From NCBI RefSeq assembly GCF_029953635.1, contig NZ_CP124543.1:2769455-2833454 (forward strand): a stretch of 64,000 nt of DNA, in the 5' to 3' direction. This document shows, one piece after another, positions 1-8,474 of this stretch; positions within the stretch are counted from its first letter, which is position 1, and the number at the start of each line of letters is the position of its first letter. Source of the stretch: Halotia branconii CENA392 (GTDB lineage: Bacteria > Cyanobacteriota > Cyanobacteriia > Cyanobacteriales > Nostocaceae). The translations under genes and the position numbers were made by a program. The notes beneath the pieces were generated by a model. The model saw only the letters and a program-made list of their open reading frames with translations. It searched no databases and was not told the DNA's origin.

Positions 1-276
1 CAAAGTCGGCGAGGCTGTTGGTGTTGTTGATGGGGAGGGGAACCTTACCAGGGCAAACGCATCTAAAGTACTCTTAATCACGACCAAGATTAAGACCCAA
101 CGAAAAATCAGTATTTCTGGCTTAATTTATTTTCCAAGGCTCAAAGCGATGCCAAAGGCAAGCCGCAAAGCGTCTACGCTAAAATCTTTGTCAATAAGTA
201 GAGATTAATGAGATTATTTTTGACTCTATTGAGAATAAACTAGTCTTATTGACATGATGCGGCCGCCCTGGGAGCC
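1..276. other. intergenic stretch, no gene recognised
   Basis: No convincing reading frame is visible here. The stretch lies just beyond the truncated end of a transposase remnant and is probably decayed mobile-element DNA, but I could not identify the source. The first 100 bases contain a short near-palindrome around the sequence reading acgaccaagatt. Confidence 0.4.
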
Positions 277-748
277 TTACTGGAATGGATATCTGGGAAA
301 ATGGCAGGCATGGGTTAACTTTGAGGACGGGTGTAAGTCGGTGGTGTGCGATTGGCTCTTTGCGGTGTAGTATTCTGGTTTGGTTCCTACACCAATCAAG
401 TGTTCACAAGCGATTAATTCAAAGAATTTTGGAAACATATATAAAGGCTGTGATACCATGTCCGGTTAAAGACTTCTCATCAAGACCGCAGGGGGCAGGG
501 AGCAGAGGGAGAAAGAGTTTTCAGGTTTTTGCACAGACGCGGGATTCATAACTAATAAGCCGGACATGATATGACATCATACTTAAGCCGTTTAAAATCA
601 TCGCCTTTACCACCTGACCCGCACTGACTTTTTCTCCTGGCTCTGAAGACAGTAAATTATTAATTATCTCTACTATCCCAATTGAATCTACTATGTCTCC
701 TACTATTCCTAGATGGTCAATCTTCTGAAATTCAATTTTAGCTCTCAT
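277..748 (-). pseudogene. IS1634-type transposase N-terminal remnant (DUF4277), split by a small insertion
   Basis: The minus-strand frame from the ATG at 748 reads a typical N-terminal DUF4277 module of IS1634-type transposases (IDHLGIVGDIVDSIGIVEI, then GEKVSAGQVVKAMILNGLSM). The match stops near 573. It resumes at 459 with VSQPLYMFPKFFE and runs to about 372 (GTKPEYY). Removing the bases between joins the two halves into the usual NGL-x-M-VSQPLYMF sequence, so the gene was split by the element at 453-572. The rest of the transposase, including the DDE catalytic core, is absent and the frame ends in unrelated sequence. It is a dead fragment. Family recognition is from memory of conserved motifs. 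Confidence 0.75.
453..572. mobile_element. MITE-like palindromic element, copy A
   Basis: The ends are inverted repeats: ataccatgtccgg on the left and ccggacatgatat on the right. The interior carries gaccgcagggggcagggagcag and a gcgggatt.cata segment. A reverse-complement copy with the same ends and the same interior order lies at 62000-62126. It is too short to encode a transposase, so it must have been moved in trans. It sits inside a transposase remnant. I could not read a clear target duplication. Confidence 0.75.
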
Positions 749-812
749 CAATTCTAGCCAATTTTCTCAATTATTAGTTCTTATGTACTAAATAGATCCG
801 TTTCTTTCGGGT

Positions 813-1130
813 GTGACAGTAAGGGTGCGGAATGTGGGATGTAGAAATACAGGCAAAATCAGGCAAGAGTTCACACAATTTGAACAGGAGCTTACTATGA
901 GCTACATTACCACAGGGGAGCGCATTGGCTACGAGCGAGGAAGAGAGGAAGGTGAGCAAAGTCTTGTGCTACGACAACTACAAAAACGGGTTGGGGATTT
1001 ACCAGAAGATGTCCGGGTAAGTGTTCAAAATTTACCTCTAAACCAATTGGAGGAACTTGGTGAAGCATTATTAGACTTTACAGTTATTGAGGACTTATTT
1101 AATTGGTTAGCAGCCAATCAACCAGAGTAG
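813..1130 (+). pseudogene. Rpn-family nuclease C-terminal remnant with DUF4351
   Basis: The C-terminal 60 residues (SLVLRQLQKRVGDLPEDV, then LEELGEALLDF, then IEDLFNWL) are the DUF4351 tail found at the end of cyanobacterial Rpn/YhgA-type recombination-promoting nucleases. It is preceded by the usual charged linker (ERIGYERGREEGEQ). The PD-(D/E)XK nuclease domain that should come first is missing, and only about 25 residues of related linker sequence precede the ATG at 897. The family usually has about 250-300 residues, so this is a 3' fragment. It may still be translated from 897, but no function can be expected. Confidence 0.7.
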
Positions 1131-1213
1131 GAAGTAGGAAGTTTGACTGATTATCACGTCGTGTTGAAGTAGGTGCAACACGCTATGAGATAATGCTCTT
1201 TTGCAGAAAATTT

Positions 1214-1537
1214 ATGACTGCTCTTTATATTCAAGACGAAACCGAGTTCGATATGCTCCTTGAGTCCGAACCGTTATTTGTAGTAGATTGTACCGCTGCT
1301 TGGTGCGGCCCATGCAAACTTATTGCCCCTTTGATAGATAAACTGGCATCAGAGTACAGCACTCGTGCCAAAGTCTTCAAGCTAGACCTCGATGCCAACC
1401 AACCTGTTGCTAAACGATTTGGCATTCGTAGTATTCCCGCCGTCATGATCTTTAAGCAAGGCGAGTTAGCAGAAACGATGGTCGGTGTTAAACCTTATGA
1501 AGAATTTAGCAGTACTCTCGATAAACATTTGGCTTGA
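1214..1537 (+). CDS. thioredoxin-like protein
   Basis: This is a 107-residue thioredoxin-fold disulfide reductase, probably cytoplasmic. The active site WCGPCK is at residues 30-35, and the cis-proline is in the loop RSIPAV at residue 75. The length is that of classical thioredoxins. I chose the ATG at 1214, which starts MTALYIQDETEF, rather than the ATG seven codons upstream, because it matches the usual thioredoxin N-terminus. The sequence before the active site (VVDCTAAWCGPC) differs from the usual VDFWAxWCGPC, so it is a divergent paralogue. Its partner is not indicated; the neighbours are remnants and hypothetical genes. Confidence 0.9.
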   Translation: MTALYIQDETEFDMLLESEPLFVVDCTAAWCGPCKLIAPLIDKLASEYSTRAKVFKLDLDANQPVAKRFGIRSIPAVMIFKQGELAETMVGVKPYEEFSSTLDKHLA

Positions 1538-1636
1538 TTATCGCAGATGGAACACAGTATTTCATCTACTACTTAGCTGTTGCAGTAATTTCGAGTCCCA
1601 AGTATGCCCAAAGGTTAAAACATGGAGTGAGTATGT

Positions 1637-1771
1637 GTGGTACAAGAACTACTTAGTACACTGACGAGTGATGAAAGGTGGGGTGTGATGGTGGAGTTTG
1701 AGGAAGTTTGCCCCGATGGATTTGCTCAGTTGGTGTCGGCTGCGCCTGATTGGGTGGCGTGGATGGGGTAA
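1637..1771 (+). CDS. possible small protein or gene fragment (44 aa)
   Basis: A GTG-initiated frame encodes 44 residues rich in Trp and acidic residues (DERWGVMVEFEEVCPDGF, then APDWVAWMG). The composition looks like real protein rather than random translation, but I do not recognise a family and no clear ribosome site is visible. It converges with the minus-strand gene that ends at 1776. It may be the C-terminal scrap of a longer gene. Confidence 0.3.
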   Translation: MVQELLSTLTSDERWGVMVEFEEVCPDGFAQLVSAAPDWVAWMG

Positions 1772-1775
1772 TGTA

Positions 1776-2156
1776 TCAAGCTTTTTGCTCGTGGTATTCA
1801 GAAATATGCTCATAAATTTCTTCAGGAAACTGTAAGTCCTTGTAGACATTACAAGCATCTGGGTCATCGGCATTTGGGCAAATGATAAAATCCTGCTGTG
1901 ATTGCCATTCAAGAACGCGCTCTCGTCGCGGGGGATTATAATCTTTACCCTGCACTTGTAGATACATTGAACGCGCTTGTTCTTCGCTGAAGTCTTTGTC
2001 TTTGCGAAGATAGTCAATTAACTCAGATTCACTTAAAAAATGACGTGCCACCATTGCAAATACTAGCCTTCCGTAATGACCAATATTTTGACCTGCATCA
2101 AGAGAATCAAGCAGGTGTGCCATCATGTCATTTTTTCGTAATTCTTCAATTGCCAT
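1776..2156 (-). CDS. conserved cyanobacterial hypothetical protein
   Basis: From the ATG at 2156 the protein has 126 residues (start MAIEELRKNDMMAHLLDSLD); a longer start at 2225 adds 23 basic residues and looks less natural. The first half is helical and includes HYGRLVFAMVARHF and EQARSMYLQVQGKDYNPPRRERVLEWQ. The C-terminal part has two Cys residues and several acidic residues. I recognise no catalytic motif or membrane segment, so no function is assigned. It stands alone between small accessory genes. Confidence 0.6.
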   Translation of the reverse strand: MAIEELRKNDMMAHLLDSLDAGQNIGHYGRLVFAMVARHFLSESELIDYLRKDKDFSEEQARSMYLQVQGKDYNPPRRERVLEWQSQQDFIICPNADDPDACNVYKDLQFPEEIYEHISEYHEQKA

Positions 2157-2225
2157 TTGTTGTCGGTTCCTTTGCTTTAATTGTCGAGACAAATCTAAAT
2201 ATATTCCTCTCCCTGTAATACCCAT

Positions 2226-2581
2226 GTACTACTAAAATGACTTATCTCTAATGACTGAATACAAATATGCATTTAGAACGACTTTTCAACTCGACTTCAT
2301 CGATATTTGCAGAATATAAACGCCAAGTCACGTGGCAATGCACGCCATGTAAACCAAACCTCTGGGGTACTCTCGCCAAAGTCTGTGACTTGGCGGCGAC
2401 GGGGGATAGGAGTGCTGAGTGAGTGAGGTGACGCTCGATGACTCGCTACCGCTTCGCTAACAATACCCCCGAAGTCAGCAATTGTTTTAGTTATCGGGAC
2501 TGGCTTATCAAAGGGGAATTAGTCACGCTTGCCCTCAGAACATGTTCCCTAAAATCCTTTATGAAACATTTGTAATCACTT
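2226..2581. other. intergenic stretch
   Basis: No supported gene. The segment around 2330-2480 is GC-richer than its surroundings and contains short repeats of the kind scattered in Nostocales spacers (tgacgctcgatgactcgctaccgcttcgc). Confidence 0.4.
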
Positions 2582-2901
2582 TTAGGCACGTCTTGCTAAA
2601 AACATGGAACTATCTCCCCCATGCAATTTTATTTTTCCTTCCAATATATTTTCGTCTTTTAACTTTACCCATCTACTGCCAGAAGCGGGATCGCATTCGT
2701 CACTACCTTCCCATGTAAAATTTAATCTTGCATTGGCATCATCCTTTATGATTTCATAATCAATTTGTCCAGTTACTAAACCAAATTAAAACTCGCCAAA
2801 ACCTTTCTCGTCTACTTCAATGTAAGCCTGAACTTCCATGTTAAAGTAAGATTCATCGCACATTTCATCTCGGAGATATGCCAAACTCCAGTAGGTTTCA
2901 C
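2582..2901 (-). pseudogene. decayed small conserved protein (frameshift plus internal stop)
   Basis: On the minus strand a GTG at 2901 opens a frame reading KPTGVWHISEM. It must shift near 2868 to continue as CDESYFNMEVQAYIEVDEKGFGEF. A TAA at 2786-2788 then interrupts the frame, where a Gln codon is expected. The frame continues FGLVTGQIDYEI, then NFTWEGSDECDPASGSRWVKL, then IKLHGGDSSMFLARRA, and stops at 2582. The tail resembles a widespread family of about 105 residues with unknown function (WEGxDExDPASGxxW, then HxGDxSxFxAxRA). Two lesions in an otherwise recognisable protein indicate recent inactivation. Confidence 0.7.
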
Positions 2902-2964
2902 AACTTTATAAATCTTTGTTTTGAATAGTATTTTTCGGATTTTTGAACGACTATTAAAAGTTCA

Positions 2965-3345
2965 TTATTCAAAAACTGCGGCTTTTTCAATAATAAACCA
3001 CTCATGATACAAGATTGCTAAGAAAAATTCTTCATTTTTCAGACGATCGCATACTGCCATAAATCCAGAAAAGAAGGGATCGTCTTCATAGGTAGTATCA
3101 GATAGAAAAATTGTTACAGAATTATTATCTGTACTCCAGATATAACGTAGTATATTGATATTGGAATGATGTGATTTATCTACAGGTAATAATATTGCAT
3201 ATCCTCCAACTTCTAAAAATTCTGGTTGTTCATATCTTAAAACCGATTCCCAACTTTCTGGCCCTTCGTGTTTCTCAATAATTCTATCCCATCTGACTAG
3301 CTTGATTTTTTCGAGAGTTTCTGTGGATAAATCTGATAATTTCAT
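2965..3345 (-). CDS. conserved hypothetical protein (126 aa)
   Basis: A soluble acidic protein beginning MKLSDLSTETLEKI, with aromatic-rich strands (NILRYIWSTDNNSVTIFLSDTTY) and the C-terminal FFLAILYHEWFIIEKAAVF. There is no signal peptide, membrane segment or catalytic motif that I recognise. It starts about 90 bases from the divergent MOSC-fusion gene, so the two may share a promoter region. Function unknown. Confidence 0.6.
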   Translation of the reverse strand: MKLSDLSTETLEKIKLVRWDRIIEKHEGPESWESVLRYEQPEFLEVGGYAILLPVDKSHHSNINILRYIWSTDNNSVTIFLSDTTYEDDPFFSGFMAVCDRLKNEEFFLAILYHEWFIIEKAAVFE

Positions 3346-3435
3346 AGCTTTTACTACAATTAATAAGTTGTAATCATTGAGATACGGTGCTTGGCATCAA
3401 TTGTCAAGAATATATTTAGATCAGAGCCTCAGATT

Positions 3436-4221
3436 ATGCCTAATAATAGCAGTTGCATTTTACATCTTTTTATTAAATACAAACATAATGTAGCAATGAA
3501 AAAGGTTGAAGAACTCAACCTAAAAGTAGGTCATGGCATAGAAGGAGACGTTAATGCTAATCCCATCAGTCCTAGACAAGTCCTAGTTGTTAGATATGAA
3601 GATGGTGTAGACTTCGCAATTCCACCGGGAGAATTACGAGAAAATATTGTTGTAGCGGGGATAAAAACTGAAAATTTCACCCCTGGCTCTGTTATAACTT
3701 TTGATAATGGTGCTGCTATTCGTTTAACTTTTCGTTGTGAACCATGTAAACGGATATCTCATTTAGTTGATTCCTTGAAACATATTCAAGGTAAAAGAGG
3801 TATTTTAGGTGTAATTATCAAATCAGGTTCAGTCTATATTGGAAATAATGCTCAGATTCAAACTGATAAATTTCCAGCTTTATCTGAAAAACCTTATGAA
3901 CGTTTTCTAAATTTTATAGTCAAAGTGCCTCAAGGGAAGGTAGTAACCTATAAAAAAATAATTGAAGCAATTGGAGTAGATAACAGCTATCTTAGAGCTA
4001 TCCCCACATATCTCAAAAAAACATCAACTGATGATTATCCGATTCACAGAATATTAGATTCTCAAGGCTGTTTAATAAAATATGCTCCAGAGCAGAAGAA
4101 TAAACTAGAAGCTGAAGGTATTGAAGTTTTAAACTGTTCAGACTTATTTAGTACTCAAAACAGATATTTTGTAAAAATTGACAAATATTTATATGAAGAT
4201 AAAACACTGTATTTAAAATAA
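3436..4221 (+). CDS. MOSC domain fused to an alkyltransferase-like (ATL/MGMT-type) domain
   Basis: A 261-residue protein of two parts. Residues 1 to about 150 form a MOSC domain (GHGIEGDVNANPISPRQVLVV, then PPGELRENIVVAGI, then the conserved Cys region FRCEPCKRI); MOSC proteins bind molybdenum cofactor or move sulfur from a Cys persulfide. From about residue 160 comes a DNA-alkyltransferase-like winged-helix domain (VPQGKVVTYKKI, the Arg-finger loop YLRAIP, EAEGIEV). The MGMT acceptor motif PCHR reads PIHR at 202-205, so the alkyl-accepting Cys is gone. It should resemble ATL proteins, which bind alkylated bases without repairing them. I chose the ATG at 3436 over a TTG at 3391 because the MOSC domain begins there. 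The fusion's role is not known to me. Confidence 0.8.
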   Translation: MPNNSSCILHLFIKYKHNVAMKKVEELNLKVGHGIEGDVNANPISPRQVLVVRYEDGVDFAIPPGELRENIVVAGIKTENFTPGSVITFDNGAAIRLTFRCEPCKRISHLVDSLKHIQGKRGILGVIIKSGSVYIGNNAQIQTDKFPALSEKPYERFLNFIVKVPQGKVVTYKKIIEAIGVDNSYLRAIPTYLKKTSTDDYPIHRILDSQGCLIKYAPEQKNKLEAEGIEVLNCSDLFSTQNRYFVKIDKYLYEDKTLYLK

Positions 4222-4226
4222 ATATC

Positions 4227-5000
4227 ATGATTGACCATGATCGCCTTTTCAAAGAATTACTGTCTACGTTTTTTATTGAGTTTCTTGATTTATTCTTGCC
4301 TCAAGTAGTTAACCAAATAGACCGCGATTCTATTCAATTTTTACCCCAGGATGTGTTTACAGATGTCACCTCTAGGGAAAAGAAGGAAATTGACTTGCTG
4401 GCTCAAGTGCGTTATTAAGGGCAGGAAACTTGTTTTTTAATTCACGTCGAAAATCAGTCTTATACTGAAACAGTATTTGCCAAACGAATGTTTAAATATT
4501 TTGCTCGGCTTCATGAGAAATATGATTTACCAATTTATCCAGTTGTAGTATTTTCTTTTGATGAACCACTGCGCCCTGAGCCTCAAATTTATCGCGTTAG
4601 TTTTCCTGATTTAAATGTACTGGAATTTCAGTTTGCTGCCATTCAATTAAATCGCTTAAGTTGGCGGGATTTTATCACTCAGCCTAATCCGGTTGCCGCT
4701 GCCTTAATGTCGAAAATGAATATTCCAAAGCTTGAACGTCCACAGGTAAAGGCGGAATGTTTGCGGCTGCTGGCAACGCTAAAACTAGATCCAGCCCGGA
4801 TGCAATTGATTTCGGGATTTGTTGATACGTATTTGCGCCTGGATGATACCGAGAAACAGGTTTTTCAGGCAGCAATCAGTACAATGGGACTAGAGGAACA
4901 GGAGGAAATCATGGAGATCGTAACGAGCTGGCAACAAGAAGGCGCTCAGAAAGCCCATAGAGCGATCGCACGATCAAACTTATGTGACATACTGTTCTAG
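4227..5000 (+). pseudogene. Rpn-family recombination-promoting nuclease, nonsense-interrupted
   Basis: The frame opens MIDHDRLFKELLSTFF, the classic N-terminus of cyanobacterial Rpn (YhgA-like) PD-(D/E)XK nucleases. It reaches EIDLLAQVRY and stops at a TAA (4416-4418). It then continues in the same frame with GQETCFLIHVENQSY, which holds the expected catalytic strand, and runs to 5000. An AAA-to-TAA change would explain the stop. The C-terminus is also short: after EGAQKAHRAI the usual DUF4351 tail is missing. The gene begins 5 bases after the MOSC fusion, but there is no functional link. The nonsense codon and lost tail make it very likely inactive. Confidence 0.75.
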
Positions 5001-5100
5001 CATGTTTTTGTAATACCTTTAATATCGCTTCAGCGCGGTTGAGAGATTGGTATTCTTGCAACATGGGATTACGCCGACCTACTTATTTGTGAAATGTAAG

Positions 5101-6873
5101 TCAAATAAAAATCATCACATTTAGTAGTGCAACACTAACATCTAACATCCAAAAGCTAAAATTTACTATGGAGTTTGGAGTCTTTTTCGCTAAGGTTGGA
5201 ACTTGATTGAGGTCGGTTTGTGCCAATTCGGTTTTACTCAAAGACTGGACAAGACTCAAACCCAGAGATTGACTAGATATAGTTTTGGTGTAAGCAGCGC
5301 TGAGATAGGAAGTATATTGTGACTTTCTTGCCGTGTAAGCTTGGAAGAAAGGTAAACTCAAAACGTTCATGTAGTAACGCGCTTGAGAAGCATCACCAAC
5401 TACATCCGCAGGTAATGAGACTTGTTGGCTGCCTGGGTTACTATTGCCAATTGTGGAGAAGTGAGTTCCACCTACAAGCATCACAAGATATTTTGGGGAA
5501 GTGGCAAACCAAGAAAAAGGTAGAATTTGCTCATATAAAGCTGGTGCAACAGTATCATCACTACTACCAACAATCATCACAGGAGTTTTAATTTGGCTTA
5601 AACCAGCTTTGCCAAAAATTGAACTAGTAACTGGGTTAACTGCGATCGCGGCTTTTATTCTCTCATCTCGCAAGTTATACTGTTGACCAGACTTACTGTT
5701 TAATGCCAAAGCACTACATTGAAATAGTAAAGACATATTCCAACTTTTATTTAGTGTCTTTGGTTGACAGTCTTTTTTTAGTTGTGCAAAGTTAATCTTT
5801 GCACCAGCTAAAGCTAAAGCAGTATAGCCACCTAATGATTGGCCAAAAATTCCCACTTGTTGGAGATTTAACCGACCTTTAAATCGTGAATCAGACTTGT
5901 TAATCTTTTCTAGTTGATTCAATACATATTTGATATCCAAAGGTCGGTCTTCAAATTCCCTTGGTTTTACTACTTCGTTGGCGTGTCCATCTAATGATAA
6001 TCGCAGTTGTTTCGCATCGCTACCAGGGTGATTGGGAACAACTACAGCCAACCCGTATGACGCTAGATGATTGGCTAAATATTGAAAGTTACTGCTATCT
6101 GAACCTAAACCATGAGAAACCACAATTACGGGTGCAGGACTTTGAACATTGGGAAGATAAACATCAGTCAACAAAAGCCGCTGGCGTGTCGAGTCGAAAA
6201 ATTTTAATGTATATTTTTGCGACTTAAATTTTCCCTGACCCCGTAAATCTGGTAACTGAGTAAGAGGTTTTGTAATGGTATCAGCTTCTATATTAGACTT
6301 TTGAGTAACCGTAGCGATCGCTTGTTGAGTTTGGTTGATTACTTTTTCTAATTCCCCAGCGATAGCAAAGCTACGTGCTAAATCAACATGAATAATCTTA
6401 GTAGGATACTTACGCAACAGATTTAATAATGTTAAACCTTCTGGTTCAGCAGCAGCAGCAATTAGCGCTGACCGCAAAGCATAAAATCTTGGTTGTGGTT
6501 GACGAGATTTAGTTTTAATCGCTGTTGATAAACGACTTAACAGTGATTCTCCTTGAGGTGTATGGAGAAATTGAGAAGCTACCACCGGACTCACTTTGAC
6601 AGGAGTAAGTAAAATTTGTTGTAATTCTTGAAATTGTTTTGGTGGCAAATATTGCTGATAAATTGCCAATTCGTCATCAATTACGCCGTTGTTAGCATAA
6701 TTTTCTAAAGTAGTGGCTGAAATTGACAAATTTAAGGCCGAATAAGATGCATAAATTCGTTCTGCTGCCATTACAGAGTTAGTAATTCCAAATGTTGGCA
6801 GCAGCATTGAAAGAACCAGCAAGAGCGAATTTTTTCTCAGGGTGCTAGTCCATTTACTAAACAAACTATTCAT
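5101..6873 (-). CDS. secreted alpha/beta hydrolase with N-terminal DUF1400 domain
   Basis: 590 residues. A signal peptide covers about residues 1-37 (KNSLLLVLSMLLPTFGI, then VMAAE). Residues 38 to about 165 match the DUF1400 domain usual in front of cyanobacterial alpha/beta hydrolases. The hydrolase core follows: oxyanion strand VIVVSHGLGSDSSNF near 254, nucleophile elbow GQSLGG with Ser346, acid near Asp439 (GSSDDTVAP) and His471 (GGTHFS). The triad is complete, so a periplasmic esterase or lipase-like activity is likely; the substrate is unknown. The gene is alone and is not in an obvious operon. The C-terminus ends in a hydrophobic stretch (FWMLDVSVALLNVMIFI) that might hold it in a membrane. 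Confidence 0.88.
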   Translation of the reverse strand: MNSLFSKWTSTLRKNSLLLVLSMLLPTFGITNSVMAAERIYASYSALNLSISATTLENYANNGVIDDELAIYQQYLPPKQFQELQQILLTPVKVSPVVASQFLHTPQGESLLSRLSTAIKTKSRQPQPRFYALRSALIAAAAEPEGLTLLNLLRKYPTKIIHVDLARSFAIAGELEKVINQTQQAIATVTQKSNIEADTITKPLTQLPDLRGQGKFKSQKYTLKFFDSTRQRLLLTDVYLPNVQSPAPVIVVSHGLGSDSSNFQYLANHLASYGLAVVVPNHPGSDAKQLRLSLDGHANEVVKPREFEDRPLDIKYVLNQLEKINKSDSRFKGRLNLQQVGIFGQSLGGYTALALAGAKINFAQLKKDCQPKTLNKSWNMSLLFQCSALALNSKSGQQYNLRDERIKAAIAVNPVTSSIFGKAGLSQIKTPVMIVGSSDDTVAPALYEQILPFSWFATSPKYLVMLVGGTHFSTIGNSNPGSQQVSLPADVVGDASQARYYMNVLSLPFFQAYTARKSQYTSYLSAAYTKTISSQSLGLSLVQSLSKTELAQTDLNQVPTLAKKTPNSIVNFSFWMLDVSVALLNVMIFI

Positions 6874-7319
6874 CGCTCAACTGTTTCGGTGATCTTGTTT
6901 CACGAGGCGTTGGCTTTGGTAGTTATTCAGACACCCTAATTAACAGTGAACAGTTATCAATGATGTATTTGGATTGAAGTCTTAGACTGAATCAGTGAAC
7001 AGTTAATAATTAACAGTGATGACTGATAACTGACTTAAGTCCTCGACTGAAACTGTGATAACTGATTTAATATTGTTCGTTGTTCGCCTCAAAAATTATG
7101 AATTATTTTGAGTTTTTTCTCTTGATTACTATGTGAAAATTTTCATCAGGTAGAGACACGTAGATAAACAAAGTATTCACTTAGTCAGAGATTAGCTTGC
7201 ACTCACTATGAAATCATAACAAATGAAAAATTACCCTGCCTCAGTATTTTTTGTGTAGCTTTAAACGTACAATAGATAGACTTACTTTAGTATCAATTGA
7301 AACTGCTGCATCAATTGAA
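6874..7319. repeat. intergenic region with short degenerate repeats
   Basis: About 450 bases without a gene. Positions 6940-7070 hold several degenerate copies of a unit reading roughly aacagtgataactgatt, interleaved with ttagactgaa, a typical cyanobacterial spacer repeat pattern. The rest is AT-rich and probably carries the promoter of the hydrolase gene. Confidence 0.5.
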
Positions 7320-8243
7320 TTAATTCGACTTTCCTAAGGCGATCGCTACTGAACCACCGACTACCAATAATGCTCCTAATACACCTATTAAGGTTATGTT
7401 TTCTGGAGGAATTAAAGAAGGTACAAATACTGATACTAATTCAACAGAAATTAAAGTAAAAACAGGAGCTAAAGCTAGCACTGCACTGACTCTCGATGCT
7501 TCCCAATGTTCTAATGATTCTGCAAAAGCGCCATAGGCAATTAAAGTATTAAAAGCACAAAATACTAACATTCCTAGATGTAAACTATTGAGCGTTAAAA
7601 TAGATTCTACTTTGGCTAATGGAGTGAATAATAAAGCACATCCTCCGTAAATAATTAGCATGATATTAGCAGAAGACAAAGATTGTAATAATTGCTTTTG
7701 TGCCAAAGCATAAATAGCCCATGCAGCTGCTCCTAACACAACCAAACCACTACCAAAAAGATATGTATCGTGTGCTGTAATTAAGTTAGTCAGCTGGTCA
7801 TGAAAAAATACCAAATAACCACAAGTAAGAACACTGACACCCAGCCATTGATAGAGTGTGTAACGTTCTTGAAAAATCACTAAACCACCTAAACCTAATA
7901 AAAGAGCAGCTAATTGAATGAGTACTTCAGCGTTAGCCGGTGATGTTAAAGCTAAACCTTGCATGAACAGGAAGTAGTTAGCTGCTAAAAATAAAGTAGC
8001 AATTGTCAACAGTTTCCCAGAGACAAAACGTAATTGTTCTAACTTTGGTAATTGACCGCGTACCCCTAAATATACTGCTAGCAATATAAATGATGCTAAA
8101 AAACGAAACCAAACGACGGTATAGACATCAAGTGCTTGCAGCGTTACCTTGAGTGCAATAGGTAAAATTCCCCATAAAAAGACGGTCAGCAGGGATAACG
8201 CTAGACCTAAACGCCAACGACCAGAGCTTTGATGTAGTGACAT
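7320..8243 (-). CDS. EamA/DMT-family transporter
   Basis: A 307-residue integral membrane protein with about ten predicted hydrophobic helices in two EamA repeats (first ending near residue 145, second from about 160 to 300). The first helix carries LSLLTVFLWGILPIALKV, the typical start of drug/metabolite exporters. Family members move amino acids, nucleotides or other small metabolites across the cytoplasmic membrane; the substrate cannot be told from sequence. The start ATG at 8243 gives a short basic N-terminus before helix 1, as expected. It is monocistronic and divergent from the peroxidase gene. Confidence 0.85.
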   Translation of the reverse strand: MSLHQSSGRWRLGLALSLLTVFLWGILPIALKVTLQALDVYTVVWFRFLASFILLAVYLGVRGQLPKLEQLRFVSGKLLTIATLFLAANYFLFMQGLALTSPANAEVLIQLAALLLGLGGLVIFQERYTLYQWLGVSVLTCGYLVFFHDQLTNLITAHDTYLFGSGLVVLGAAAWAIYALAQKQLLQSLSSANIMLIIYGGCALLFTPLAKVESILTLNSLHLGMLVFCAFNTLIAYGAFAESLEHWEASRVSAVLALAPVFTLISVELVSVFVPSLIPPENITLIGVLGALLVVGGSVAIALGKSN

Positions 8244-8474
8244 TTAGCGATCGTAACAAAAATTTGATTAGTAAGTCCTTTCTACTTTGCTGAACGCAAG
8301 TTCACCGGGCGCTATCTTGAGCTTTTCCTTGTTTTGCAGGCAAAGGAGAAATTCATCTAACTAAATATTTTTTTGTGAATAAAGAAATAATAACTTTCTG
8401 TACAGTTACTATTAGCTTAAAAACTTTATGTACAATCTAATATGTTTATTCAGTGTTTTTTATGACTGAAAAGC

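Noticed and set aside
285..551. Plus-strand frame of 88 residues overlapping the transposase remnant
   Set aside because: It runs through the MITE-like element and antisense to a recognisable transposase, and has no family resemblance.
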